Shown: in pieces, positions 18,001 to 33,000 of the stretch | Layout of the letters: every line of letters begins with the position of its first letter | Position numbering within the stretch: position 1 is the stretch's first letter | Origin: Theristus sp. LFF4_11 | Lineage: Eukaryota > Nematoda > Chromadorea > Monhysterida > Xyalidae | DNA: 64,000 bases | Direction: 5' to 3' | Assembly: GCA_030248135.1 (NCBI GenBank) | Contig: JASANC010001989.1 | Location: forward strand, 1-64,000 | Translations under genes and position numbers: made by a program | Notes under the pieces: generated by a model | What the model was told of the DNA's origin: nothing | The model's input: the letters and a program-made list of their open reading frames with translations, nothing else | Databases searched by the model: none

Positions 18001-21000
18001 CATCGCTCAAGCGTCCAGTAAAACATTCAGTAAAACCATGTACTTAAAGTAGTTTGTGTGGTGAAGTTGAGGACCAATAAAATGCTTGTTGTTCCCTTTT
18101 TAGCATGAACGTCTACTACCGGTACAACAACACTTACCTCACTCTGAACGATGTGGCCGACTATCTGGTCACCCAAACGGCCGTGCCTGACTTTAGAATG
18201 ATGCTGTACAATGGGGATGTGGACACGGTAATGCGATTTTGTTTGCATGGTTGGTAACATCAGCTGTGTGGTAGTTTCAAGGTTCACACGGACAGAGAAT
18301 ACTTTGTTTCGTTTTCGCCAACCTAGCCAACCTAGCCAACCTCTAGTTTTCGTTTGAAAACCGCACTCAATTGTGCTGATTTCATGTTCGTATCCGGTGA
18401 TACAGAATGTTTCTGAGTGATTGATGTTATCCAGGTGTGCAACTTCTTGGGCGACTATCAATTCATCTACCAGCTTGCTCAGCGACACGGCTTTTATGTA
18501 AGCTTTCGAACCCTTACACACTGTACAACCACATCAAGCGTGCCTGTCCACATGTGTGCACAGAAAATATGTACGGTTGATTGGTTGATTGATTGATTGA
18601 TTGATTTTATTCGACACATAACAAGTGTCAGGCATACAGTGTACGAATATGAGCGCATGTGATTTACAATGTGAGAACATCATGTTTGCTTGACCACGCC
18701 CGGCAAGTTCGGGCGGCAACTGGGCTGTAGATAGCGTACTGCGTGGCGCACATGGTTTTATTGGACACTGCATTGTGATTTGTGTTTGTGACGTCAGCCT
18801 CGCCACGAACGACGCATGTGGAATTATCGGGGCGCGTTGGCCGGGTTTTCGGAGGCCTGGGATAGCACGGGTCACTGGCGACTGGAGGCCGTGCTCGTCA
18901 ATGTCAGTGAATGTGAAATTTGCTGTGCAGACTGTCAGCAACACGGCTTTTACTAAACGTCCGAATTTGGGAAACCGATTTCGATTGTATTTTTTTGGTG
19001 GTTGAGACAGACAGAGCATGCTGTAAACGGTTGTTTGTTCTTTGTTGTTTGATTTTTTAAATATTCTGTTTTTACGTTGTGTCTGCGACCGGGTCGACCG
19101 GGCAACATAGGGCATTTATAAAATGCACATTTGTATTTTCCATGCAGGGAGCCGGCCACTTTGTGCCGACGGACCGCGCTGGTCCGGCGTTGCAAATGAT
19201 CGCCAACTTTGTTTGGAACACTGGAAATTACAGTGCACCAACCGGATTAGACACGGAACTGAAACCGGTATGGCAGGATTGTGCAATAATTCTGGACACA
19301 AATTTTATGCACACCCTATTGTTCCGAATTGTCTTGTGGTGAGTGACAAGTGAAACGCCAGAAAAATATTCTTATAAATCACGCACAGCTGAAAACAGGC
19401 GACGAAGATTTGTTGGTGAATTTGACAAAAACGCTCACGTTTGAGCCGAATTTTCGCTCATATGCTGGCTATCTCGATGCGGGCGCAGAAGCAAACGGAA
19501 GCAGACATCATATTTTCTACTGGTCTGTTGAGATTGCTGTGCAGTGCTCACATTCTGCGTTTGGTTTTGATTATTGATTGCAATCGCGCGGTCGTGTGGA
19601 ATGATTGGCCGGTTGCTTTAAAAAATATGCTAATGACCTTTATGTGAAACATAGAGCAGCTTAGAGAACTCCCATTTTTCTCTTCTGTTCATGCAGCAAA
19701 TCAGCTCAAAATTCAGAGGTGCTACACCCTTCTCAAAAAACAGGATGACCGAATCGCAACGAGACCCCTCGACGGACCCGGTGGTGTTCTGGTTCAACGG
19801 CGGGCCAGGCTGCAGCTCGGTTGGGGGTCTATTCGAGGAGTTGGGGCCGTTCCACCCGAACAATGACGACGGCAGGACGTTGTACGAGAATGTGTACGCT
19901 TGGAACAAGGTACAGTCTGTCTGTCTAAACCAGACACTTCTTGCGCAGAAAACAGAGGTACTTCTTTCTTGCAACAAGAGAAAATGTTTCCGAAATGGCC
20001 TTGCACCAAAAATTCAGTTTTGTCCAGGGATTTTGTTATTGCGCAGGTTGCAACTGTGGTCTTTATCGAGTCGCCAACCGGTGTCGGATTTTCGTATTCC
20101 GACCACTATCGAACACAATGGAGCGATGACGAGGTAGCACAACCGAGACATGCAAACACGAATGTGCAGTGTTAAGCGGCGTTCATGAAGCAGCATTTTG
20201 TGATCGCGTTGCTATGTTTTAACGCAGCTGCGCGTCACTGATTACTGCTTCATGAATGCGCCATTAGAGTGCTCGTATTAAGCCAGTGTACTCTGACACA
20301 GCAATGATGTCGCATCAACAAAACGAACACACTAATGAAAGCGTCACATCCCTGTGGCTGTTTGTGCACAACATTACCAACTGCATTTCAGCGAGTGCAC
20401 GGGTCTTTAGACAGAAACTTTGTTGATACTGTTTCACTGCTTTCGACAAACGAACTTTTTTCGCACATTTGGCTGTAAAAGTTCATCTGAAGTGTCACGT
20501 TGAGACGTTTTTTCAGACGGCCGAGCTGAATCAAAAAGCGCTCGCGTCATTTTTCGACAAATTCAACCGATATGCGACGCATCCGTGGTACTTGACGGGC
20601 GAGTCCTACGCGGGCGTGTACATTCCAACGATGGCACGCCAAGTTCTCCTGGCCATCGAACGAAACATGTTCCCGAATAGAAACTTTAAGGTGTGCAGTG
20701 ATCAAAGCACAATTCTACAGTTGAACCCTGAATTATAGAAAATCAGCGTCGTCGCTGGTGTTTGTGTGGGCATGCTTTCTGCGCAGAAATTGCTGTGGGG
20801 CGGAGTTTGCACAGAACGCATGCATCACGTGATCACCAACCAATTAGCTGATTCCCTATAATTCAGAGTTCGAGTGCAGTTGGAGTTCGTGAGACACTCC
20901 ACGTACAGATATAGCCGAATAGAAAAGAATCACTCCTTGTTTTCTCATTTAAGGCGAGGTTCGTTCGTACATAGTTGTATTTTTTAAATACACTGTATAA

Positions 21001-24000
21001 TGCAGTTCTCAAACAAAACCACATTTTCCAGGGTTTTGCAATCGGCAACGCCTATGTCGATCAAAAGATACTGACAAACACACTTGTGCAGTTCATGTAT
21101 TACCACGGCATGATTGGATACAAGTCAGTGGGTTTTCTTTTTTGTGTTTTATCATGTCCATTCGCGAGCGAAGCGGAGCGCAGCGGACAGCGGATGAGAC
21201 ATAATATGGCCCGTGGTTCGTTCGCGCTAAAATTTCAAACTTACAGTGCCTCGCATTGTGAACATGAAAGGAGCTGAGAATTTTTTCTCCTGCACACAGG
21301 TAGATAATCCATAGGTATGGTGTGTGCACGAGAAATTTTTTTTGTGGTGATCTTCTACACACGCTGTGTGCGTATTTTATCAATTCTGAAAGTGAAAAAA
21401 ATTATTCTTGTTTACCCCTTTTTTTCGGCTATGTCATCAAATGTGTTCGCAGTTTCAAAGAAAATTCTGACTGTTATGAGAAAAACATTTACTGGGGTAA
21501 AAATGTTCGGGATTTTCAAATTTCGCATTCATTTTTTTCTCCGATGCTTTCCAAGGCTTAAAATTTAGCTTGTTTGTACAGAATTACGAAAAATGCTTAT
21601 TTTGAAGTGTATTTCCGATTTCTGCGCGTGAAACAAACCGTTATTTGACAAATAAAAAAGTTTACAGGGGTAACCAACAACGGAGAATTTGAATTTGATT
21701 TTTATTTTTTGAAAAAGTGAAAAGAATAGCAGTTAAATAACCAAAGAAGTCGTGACGATGTCGGGCGAATCGGCCGTGAAAATTGGCGAAATCGGTCCAA
21801 AAACAAAAAAATGAGAAACTGGTGTAGTCCGGGGTAATTCAATGCGCTGATCACGGATTTTGGGTTAGTTTTCTTATGTGAGCAACTCTAGATACTGAAT
21901 CGTGACGATTTCGGGCGAATCGGCCGTGGAAATTGGCGAAATCGGTCTAAAAACAAAAAATGAGAAACTGGTGTTTTCCAGGGTAATTCAATGCGCTGAT
22001 TACGGATTTTGAGTTAGTTTTCTTATGTGAGCAACTCTAGATACTGAATCGTGACGATTTCGGGCGAATCGGCCGTGGAAATTGGCGAAATCGGTCCAAA
22101 AACAAAAAATGAGAAACTGGTGTTTTACAGGGTAATTCAATGCGCTGATTACGGATTTTGGGTTAGTTTTCTTATGTGAGCAACTCTAGATACTGAATCG
22201 TGACAATTTCGGGCGAATCGGCCGTGGAAATTGGCGAAATCGGTCCAAGGACAAAAAAATGAAACACTGGTGTAGTCCGGGGTAATTCAATGCGCTGATC
22301 ACGGATTTTGGGTTAGTTTTTTTATGTGAGCAACTCTAGATACTGAATCGTGACGATTTCGGGCGAACCGCCGTAGAAACTAGCGAAATCGGTCCAAATG
22401 CAAAAATCAAGAAACTGTGTTGTCCATGGTAATTCATTGCGCCGATGACGGGTTTTGGGTCAGTTTTCTTTTGTGAGCAATTCTAGGTACTAAATCGTGA
22501 CGATGTCGGGCAAATCGGCCGTAGAAATAGCAAAGGCGAAATCGGCCCAAAAAACGAAAAATGAAAAACCTCAGTTATCCGGGGTTTAGGAGAATGTGTG
22601 ACCAACGAGATGTGAATTTGGTCCGACCTTCGGGACTTATTTAAAAGTCAGAATATTATCTAAAAATGCGGGAGACGCATATAAAAGGAGGAATATGGCT
22701 TTGTGTAAGCAGTGAGAGACTTGGCTCGACAACTCTTTTCAAGTCTCTAATGGACACACGGATACAAGTACATAAGAGCCATATTTTTGCGCCGTTTATT
22801 CATTATTTCAGTTGCACATGTACTTTGTAGACAATTAATTAAAACTTTTACATTTGCGGTATTTCGGGCATTTAACGACCACTAAAACCACTAAAATAAC
22901 GATCAGACTTCAGATTACTGATACTGGTTTGCCCAAGTGTATCGCAGAGGCATTGGGGAACGCAAGGTCCCTTTCTGTGGCAAAGGCAACGACTCACGGG
23001 ACAGACAGTTTATCCTGCCACTAGAGTTTGGCAAAAAGGGTGAAAATCAACGGAAGACAACACCTTTTTGTCGCTGGTGCTGGTGTGCACACAGCGATAC
23101 GTACGTTATCAACGATAAAACCACATGAAGCAATGTCTTGCAGTCTCTGATTTTTCTATTTTTGCACAGAATTTACAGATTCTTGATTTACAGAAGTTCT
23201 GCACAGAATTTGCACAGAATTTCGCACATTATGTGATTTCGGACTAAACTGGAAAGGACAGTCAAAAAATATTTTTAAAACTTTTTTACGCTTTTCAGTA
23301 AAACAAACGCGGCGCAAAAATATAGCTTTTATGTACCTGTATCCGTGTGTCCATTAGAGACTTGAAAAGAGTTGTCGAGCCAAGTCTCTCACTGCTTACA
23401 CAAAGCCATATTCCTCCTTTTATATGCGTCTCCCGCATTTTTAGATAATTTTGAATTGAACCAATCGAAACTTTTTCGTTTTCAAGTTGTTCAAAGCATT
23501 CCAGTTTTTCGACACAAGTTTGCGAACAAATATCAACTTTTGAATTTGAACTGAATTAAAAACAAACAAACCAATTGCAGACGCTGGCAAGAGCTGCAGC
23601 GCGACTGCTGTCCCGCTGACGCTTGCCCGGAGTCGTGCAACTACTTTGAACATTTGGTGAAGGTGGATGCAGGAGACTACACCACCGACAACACCTCGTG
23701 CGGAAATAATGTCAGTTTTGTGCATACCGTGAAGTTTTGCATCGGGATCTCTCACATTTACAAGACCTCACCCCAAAAATGGGCGGAGTGTGGCGGGAAA
23801 TCAAAAAAGTAAAAGTTTTGATGTTGTCGCAAAAACCCACTTTTTTTAGGACGTCGGACTCCTTCATAAAATAGTCTTTTTTGGTTTGCCTATTTTTTTG
23901 GCTGCAGAAACCGTGTTGGAGACGTCTTTTTGAATTGCGGCGATTGGTCCAACATGCTTGAAATTTTTGACTTTTTATAGGACCTGCTTACGCTTATACA

Positions 24001-27000
24001 TAGAGACGTCACACGGAATTCCACTTTTTCAACATTATTATTTTTGATTGTGAATGTCGTTGCAGACTGACTACGTGGCTGACGTACTGCTGAATACTTT
24101 GTAAGTGTTCGCACGTTCAATGTACTTTTATATGCGGATACAGAGGTATGTAAGGGAGATGTAAGCGCGCCTTCATGTATCATTTGACTTTTATATTATG
24201 TTTTACACAAGAAGTTCGCTGTTTGCGGTTTCGCCAGGTATACGCATACCGCGGTTCCCCCTAACTCATTAGTGCGACGGACACCAGGCAGAAGAACTGC
24301 CGAAAGTGTTTTACCACAGACAGATCTTATAGTCTGGGTAAAACATCAGCGAACCTATAAAGCAGAATCTCACAAAATCAACAATCCCGGGATGTAAAGC
24401 CACAAGGGACCCGGTGTTTTGCGAGTGTGTGCAACACACAAGAAGTTCGCTGTTTGCGGTTTCTTGTTCGCCTCTTTTGAAAGAAATTGAAAAAAATCAT
24501 TTAAAAACTTTGATATCAGTGATTTTGAGTCTGGCATCAGCTTTCTGAGCCCATTTCCGGTTTCCTGCAGAGCCGACCCGTACAATTTGTACCAAAGCTG
24601 CTACGCGCAGAAGCGACGACGTGCTGCTAACGTGATTCTGGCTCCACTGATGAACACCGCCAACGACCGCTACTACCAGGAGGACACCGCCGTGAGTACA
24701 CTGCAATTGACGCCAAACGCTAAATGTTACGCAAAAACGTCGCACAAAATCTCACGCAAAATGTTACGCAAATGCTAAAAACTGCTTCGCACTGTTGCAG
24801 CGCAAGATCAACTACGATTCGACCGACCAGAACGCCGGACTGCCGTGCTTCGGCGACAATCAGACGGCGCTCTTCCTGAATCGTGCCGACGTGCAAAAGA
24901 CGCTGCACATCGCGAGCGTTTGGCAGCAGGACATTAGCAAGTGGACGGACTGCAAGTGAGGCACGCCGATACAGTAGTTCTATTCCAATTATCTACAACT
25001 AGCTGATTGGTTGCTTGCACACACTGGTGGTCATCTCACTCTCGCAAGTGCCACACGTGATACAAACACCAAACACGCCAATAAAGATGTCCGAACAGGT
25101 GTCCGGTGTCTTGTGCGCCTGGCTGTCCAACGTGGCGTCCCGGAAGTAAGGGGGCAACAGCACACTATCGGCCACTGATAACCATTTCCAAATAAAAGCA
25201 CTAAACGCTCCATCTCGTTTTAATATTGGCAACGCTGGCGGTTTAGTGCTTTTTTTAGGTTGGAAAATGTTTGGTTAAATGGTTTTCAGTGGTGTTTTAG
25301 GCCAGTTTTATTCACGTGGACACGGACACGCCATGCGATACTGGACACTTTTTCGGACACCTTTTTAGCGGGAAATGTTGCGCGTGCTTTCAGTATTCCA
25401 CTGTACTTGACATTCAACAACACCTATGTGACGGTCGCTGGTGTGTTCGACTACCTTGTCAATCAAGAGGTCACCGACGAGCCGCTGCGCATGTTGATCT
25501 ACAATGGTGATGTGGACGCTGTGTGCAACTTCCTCGGCGACTACGAGTTCATGCTGCAGATTGTCACCAACAACAGCATCGCGGTATGGTCGACGTTTTT
25601 TTCGAACGCTCTCGGTCTCTCGGACCGAAATTACGGTCTTTGGAGGGTTGTCTGCCGCATTCTAGAAGACCGTACTTGAAAACAAGCGGTTTTAATGCAA
25701 ATGACGTCATTTCCGACGATTTGGTGTCATCTATAAACAATGCGTCATCTATAAACCCATGGCACATGACGTATTTTATACCGGGTGTGCGCATGCTCGC
25801 ACAAAGTTTGGACTTGAAAAATATTCCGCTTCATGTTTTTGTATTTGTTTTGCTTTCCGTTGCTTTATATTTCGAATTTCGAAAACAGTTATTGCCACCC
25901 AGTTACCTAACTTGCTTATATTTGATGGTTGGGTTATCAGCTTATAGAATCAAGAGATGAATGGTTGAATGTCAGGAACAGATGAATGTCACTAAATTGT
26001 CTTTGTCTTCTCAGTTGCAAACACCATTTCCTTTTGGATCAACACCAAAGCAGTCACTGTCAGTGTTGGGCAAAGGCCAACAATTGACTTCTGTAGGTGA
26101 CCTAAGGCTTCGCAAGCCTTTTATCAAGGAAAAATCGTCAACAAAATCTGTCACAAGGGTACAATATTAGCAGTTATACCAGTGACAAAGATGCGACCTT
26201 TTTCCAGTGGCAAAGTTGACCAAGAACTCTACAGAACTGCTGCCAGCTTTCAGGAAGGCGCGTGTAAATATGCATTACATATGTTTTAGACATCACATGT
26301 CAGCTGTCAATACATGTGAGCATTATAAGAAGTAAACAATGCAATTAAAAAAGATTTCTATTGGAAAAATATAAAACATAAAACGAAATCATGCGGATGC
26401 GCGAGCGAGCGTCAGCGAGCGGACAGCGCATCACGCATAATATGAGCCGTTTTCCCCTCGCGCGCGTTTTTCAAACTTTCTCGCTGCCCTGCAGCGAGCA
26501 TAGTATAAGCCACAAACTTGGTTCTGTGCACACGAAACGAACACCCAAAGTTGTGCTTGGAGCCGCGAAAAAATTTTCATCGGACGATTTTTCATACGCT
26601 CTAGACACGAAAAACCTATTCTGAAAATCGTGTTACTTCTTTCCCTTTGTATTTTTTTTTCTGGTATGTAATCAACATGTGTGCGCCCTTTCAATTTTTA
26701 CCTGCGACACTTTCACAGTCGAACAAAAATGTTTCCTGGGGTAATTCCATCCGGAGATTTTGAAAATTGGGTTAATTTTTTACCCAGACCCTGTTTTTGG
26801 GTAAAAATTGGGCATTTTTAAAAGTTCGCAGGGTTTTCACCTGGTTTTAGGTGTGCGCCCTTTCAATTTTTACCTGCCACACTTTCACAGTCGAACAAGA
26901 ATGTTTCCTGGGGTAATTCCATCCGGAGATTTTGAAAATTGAGTTAATTTTTTACCCAGACCTTGTTTTGGGTAAAAAATTGGGCATTTTTAAAAGATCG

Positions 27001-30000
27001 CAGGGTTTTCACCTGGTTTTAAGTGTGCGCCCTTTCAATTTTTACCTGCGACACTTTCACAGTCCAACAAAAATGTTTCCTGGGGTAATTTCATCCGTAG
27101 ATTGTGAAAAATTTTTTTGCCAGGGCATTTTTTTGTCAAAATTGTGCATTTTTTACAGTTCGTAGCATTTTGACTGGGTATCAGCTTTTCACTCTTACAA
27201 ATTTTGTCTGAGCTACGAAAAATAATAGGAAAAAGGTCCAGTCCGTAGGAATTCAATGCGCTGATCACGGATTTTGGGTTAGTTTTCTTATGTGAGCAAC
27301 TTTAGATGCTGAATCGTGACGATTTCGGGCGAATCGGCCGTGGAAATTGGCGAAATCGGTCTAGAAACGAAAAACAAGAAAATGGTGTTTTCCAAGGTAA
27401 TTCAATGCGCTGATCACGGATTTTGGGTTAGTTTTCTTACGTGAGCAATTTTAGATGCTGAATCGTGACGATTTCGGGCGAATCGGCCGTGGAAATTGGC
27501 GAAATCGGTCTAGAATCGAAAAACAAGAAAATGGTGTTTTCCAGGGTAATTCAATGCGCTGATCACGGATTTTGGGTTAGTTTTCTTACGTGAGCAACTT
27601 TAGATGCTGAATCGTGACGATTTCGGGCGAATCGGCCGTGGAAATTGGCGAAATCGGTCTAGAAACGAAAAACAAGAATAGGGTGTTTTCCAGGGTAATT
27701 CAATACGCTGATCACGGATTTTGGGTTAGTTTTCTTACGTGAGCAACTCTAGATGCTGAATCGTGACGATTTCGGGCGAATCGGCCGTGGAAATCGGCGA
27801 AATCGGTCCAAGAACGAAAAACAAGAAAAGGGTGTTTTCCAGGGTAATTCAATGCGCTGATCACGAATTTTGAGTTAGTTTTTTACGTGAGCAACTCTAG
27901 ATGCTGAATCGTGACGATTTCGGGCGAATCGGCCGTGGAAGTTGGCGAAATCGGTCCAGGAACGAAAAACAAGAAAAAGGTGTTTTCCAGGGTAATTCAA
28001 TCCGCTGATCACGAATTTTGGGTTAGTTTTCTTATGTGAGCAACTCTAGATGCTGAATCGTGACGATTTCGGGCGAATCGGCCGTGGAAATTGGCGAAAT
28101 CGGTCCAGGAACGAAAAACAAGAAAAGGGTGTTTTCCAGAGTAATTCAATGCACTGATCACGAATTTTGGGTTAGTTTTCTTACGTGAGCAACTCTAGAT
28201 GCTGAATCGTGACGATTTCGGGCGAATCGGCCGTGGAAGTTGGCGAAATCGGTCCAGGAACAAAAAACAAGGAAAGAGTGTTTTCTAGGGTAATTCAATG
28301 CGCTGATCCCGGATTTTGGGTTAGTTTTTTATGTGAGCAACTCTAGATACTGAATCGTGACGATTTCGGGCGAATCGGCCGTGGAAGTTGGCGAAATCGG
28401 TCCAGAAACGAAAAACAAGAAAAGGGTGTTTCCCAGGGTAATTCAATGCGCTGATTACGGATTTTGGGTTAGTTTTATTATGTGAGCAACTCTAGATGTT
28501 GAATCATGACGATTTCGGGCGAATCGGCCGTGGAAGTTGGCGAAATCGGTCCAGGAACGAAAAACAAGAAAAGGGTGTTTTCCAGGGTAATTTAATGCTC
28601 TGATCACAAATTTTGGGTTAGTTTTCTTACGTGAGCAACTCTAGATGCTGAATCGTGACGATTTCGGGCGAATCGGCCGTGGAAATTGGCGAAGCGGTCC
28701 AGGAACGAAAAACAAGAAAAGGGTGTTTTCCTGGGTAATTCAATGCGCTGATCACGAATTTTGGGTTAGTTTTTTGACGTGATTACGTGACCAACTCTAG
28801 ACGCTGAATCGTGACGATTTCGGGCGAATCGGCCGTGGAAGTTGGCGAAATCGGTCCAGAAACAAAAAACAAGAAAAAAGTGTTTTCTAGGGCAATTCAA
28901 TGCACTGATCCCGGATTTTGGGTTAGTTTTTTTGTGAGCAACTGTAGATACTGAATCGTGACGATTTCGGGCGAATCGGCTGTGGAAGTTGGCGAAATCG
29001 GTCCAGAAACGAAAAACAAGAAAAGGGTGTTTCCCAGGGTAATTCAATGCGCTGATCACGAATTTTGGGTTAGTTTTTTATGTGAGCAACTCTAGATACT
29101 GAATTGTGACGATTTCGGGCGAACCGCAGTGAAAATTAGCGAAATCGGTCCAAATGCAAAAAACTGTGTTGTCCATGGTAATTCATTGCGCCGATCACGG
29201 CTTTTGGGTCAGTTTTCTTATGTGAGCAATTCTAGATACTAAATCGTGACGATGTCGGGCGAATCGGCCGTAGAAATAGCATAGGCGAAATCGGCCCAAA
29301 AAGCGAAAAATGAAAACTGAGGTATCCGGGGTTTAGAAGAATGTGTGACCAACGAGATGTGAATTTGGTTCGACCTTCGGGACTTATTTAAAAGTCAGAA
29401 TATTATCTAAAAATGCGGGAGACGCATATTCATGCGGATGCGCGAGCGAGCGTCAGCGAGCGGACAGCGCATCACGCATAATATGAGCCGTTTTCCCCTC
29501 GCGCGCGTTTTTCAAACTTTCTCGCTGCCCTGCAGCGAGCATAGTATAAGCCACAAACTTGGTTCTGTGCACACGAAACGAACACCCAAAGTTGTGCTTG
29601 GAGCCGCGAAAAAATTTTCATCGGACGATTTTTCATACGCTCTAGACACGAAAAACCTATTCTGAAAATCGTGTTACTTCTTTCCCTTTGTATTTTTTTT
29701 TTCTGGTATGTAATCAATATGTGTGCGCCCTTTCAATTTTTACCTGCGACACTTTCACAGTCGAACAAAAATGTTTCCTGGGGTAATTCCATCCGGAGAT
29801 TTTGAAAATTGGGTTAATTTTTTACCCAGACCCTGTTTTTGGGTAAAAATTGGGCATTTTTAAAAGTTCGCAGGGTTTTCACCTGGTTTTAGGTGTGCGC
29901 CCTTTCAATTTTTACCTGCCACACTTTCACAGTCGAACAAGAATGTTTCCTGGGGTAATTCCATTCGGAGATTTTGAAAATTGAGTTAATTTTTTACCCA

Positions 30001-33000
30001 GACCTTGTTTTGGGTAAAAAATTGGGCATTTTTAAAAGATCGCAGGGTTTTCACCTGGTTTTAAGTGTGCGCCCTTTCAATTTTTACCTGCGACACTTTC
30101 ACAGTCCAACAAAAATGTTTCCTGGGGTAATTTCATCCGTAGATTGTGAAAAAATTTTTTGCCAGGGCATTTTTTTGTCAAAATTGTGCATTTTTTACAG
30201 TTCGTAGCATTTTGACTGGGTATCAGCTTTTCACTCTTACAAATTTTGTCTGAGCTACGAAAAATAATAGGAAAAAGGTCCAGTCCGTAGGAATTCAATG
30301 CGCTGATCACGGATTTTGGGTTAGTTTTCTTATGTGAGCAACTTTAGATGCTGAATCGTGACGATTTCGGGCGAATCGGCCGTGGAAATTGGCGAAATCG
30401 GTCTAGAAACGAAAAACAAGAAAATGGTGTTTTCCAAGGTAATTCAATGCGCTGATCACGGATTTTGGGTTAGTTTTCTTACGTGAGCAATTTTAGATGC
30501 TGAATCGTGACGATTTCGGGCGAATCGGCCGTGGAAATTGGCGAAATCGGTCTAGAATCGAAAAACAAGAAAATGGTGTTTTCCAGGGTAATTCAATGCG
30601 CTGATCACGGATTTTGGGTTAGTTTTCTTACGTGAGCAACTTTAGATGCTGAATCGTGACGATTTCGGGCGAATCGGCCGTGGAAATTGGCGAAATCGGT
30701 CTAGAAACGAAAAACAAGAATAGGGTGTTTTCCAGGGTAATTCAATACGCTGATCACGGATTTTGGGTTAGTTTTCTTACGTGAGCAACTCTAGATGCTG
30801 AATCGTGACGATTTCGGGCGAATCGGCCGTGGAAATCGGCGAAATCGGTCCAAGAACGAAAAACAAGAAAAGGGTGTTTTCCAGGGTAATTCAATGCGCT
30901 GATCACGAATTTTGAGTTAGTTTTTTACGTGAGCAACTCTAGATGCTGAATCGTGACGATTTCGGGCGAATCGGCCGTGGAAGTTGGCGAAATCGGTCCA
31001 GGAACGAAAAACAAGAAAAAGGTGTTTTCCAGGGTAATTCAATCCGCTGATCACGAATTTTGGGTTAGTTTTCTTATGTGAGCAACTCTAGATGCTGAAT
31101 CGTGACGATTTCGGGCGAATCGGCCGTGGAAATTGGCGAAATCGGTCCAGGAACGAAAAACAAGAAAAGGGTGTTTTCCAGAGTAATTCAATGCGCTGAT
31201 CACGAATTTTGGGTTAGTTTTCTTACGTGAGCAACTCTAGATGCTGAATCGTGACGATTTCGGGCGAATCGGCCGTGGAAGTTGGCGAAATCGGTCCAGA
31301 AACGAAAAACAAGAAAAGGGTGTTTCCCAGGGTAATTCAATGCGCTGATTACGGATTTTGGGTTAGTTTTATTATGTGAGCAACTCTAGATGTTGAATCA
31401 TGACGATTTCGGGCGAATCGGCCGTGGAAGTTGGCGAAATCGGTCCAGGAACGAAAAACAAGAAAAGGGTGTTTTCCAGGGTAATTTAATGCTCTGATCA
31501 CAAATTTTGGGTTAGTTTTCTTACGTGAGCAACTCTAGATGCTGAATCGTGACGATTTCGGGCGAATCGGCCGTGGAAATTGGCGAAGCGGTCCAGGAAC
31601 GAAAAACAAGAAAAGGGTGTTTTCCTGGGTAATTCAATGCGCTGATCACGAATTTTGGGTTAGTTTTTTGACGTGATTACGTGACCAACTCTAGACGCTG
31701 AATCGTGACGATTTCGGGCGAATCGGCCGTGGAAGTTGGCGAAATCGGTCCAGAAACAAAAAACAAGAAAAAAGTGTTTTCTAGGGCAATTCAATGCACT
31801 GATCCCGGATTTTGGGTTAGTTTTTTTGTGAGCAACTGTAGATACTGAATCGTGACGATTTCGGGCGAATCGGCTGTGGAAGTTGGCGAAATCGGTCCAG
31901 AAACGAAAAACAAGAAAAGGGTGTTTCCCAGGGTAATTCAATGCGCTGATCACGAATTTTGGGTTAGTTTTTTATGTGAGCAACTCTAGATACTGAATTG
32001 TGACGATTTCGGGCGAACCGCAGTGAAAATTAGCGAAATCGGTCCAAATGCAAAAAACTGTGTTGTCCATGGTAATTCATTGCGCCGATCACGGCTTTTG
32101 GGTCAGTTTTCTTATGTGAGCAATTCTAGATACTAAATCGTGACGATGTCGGGCGAATCGGCCGTAGAAATAGCATAGGCGAAAAAAGGCCCAAAAAGCG
32201 AAAAATGAAAACTGAGGTATCCGGGGTTTAGAAGAATGTGTGACCAACGAGATGTGAATTTGGTTCGACCTTCGGGACTTATTTAAAAGTCAGAATATTA
32301 TCTAAAAATGCGGGAGACGCATATAAAAGGAGGAATATGGCTTTGTGTAAGCAGTGAGAGACTTGGCTCGACAACTCTTTTCAAGTCTCTGATGTGGTAC
32401 ACACGGATACAAGTACATAAGAGCCATATTTTTGCGCCGTTTATTCACTATTTCGGTTGCACATGTACTTTGTAGACAATTAAAACTTCAACATTTGCGG
32501 TATTTCGGGCATTTAGCGACCACTAAAACCACTAACATAACGATCAGACTTCAGATCGCTGATACTAGTTTGCCAAGGACAAAGTGTATAGCAGAGGCAT
32601 TAGGGAACGCAAGGTCTCCTTCTGTGGCAAAGGCAAAGACTCACGGGACAGACAGTTTATCCTGCCACTAGAGTTTGGTAAAAAGGCTGAAAATCAACGG
32701 AAGACAACACCTTTTTGGCACTGATGCTGGTGTGTACACAGCGACGCGTACGTTAGTAACGATAAAACCACATGAAACAATGTTTTGCAGTCTCTGATTT
32801 TTTTGTTTTTGCACAGAATTTACAGATTCTTGATTTACGGAAGTTCTGCACATAATTTGCCACCCTCGTGGCCTGGTGGTAGTGCGTTAGACTACAGTCT
32901 GTGCGCTCGGGGGATTGAACCCCGCCGAGGGGTGTATAGGCACTTAATGACAGAGAAAACTCGATGGGCGCCCTACTCAATGGCGTTCTGTACGCTTCTC

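Noticed and set aside
18577..18606. Short (TTGA)n run in the carboxypeptidase gene
   Set aside because: About seven units only; common low-complexity sequence with no evident role.
32862..32933. Functional tRNA gene
   Set aside because: tRNA-like head is followed by a shared body and (CAA)n tail and is found twice inside repeats, so a SINE is the better explanation.
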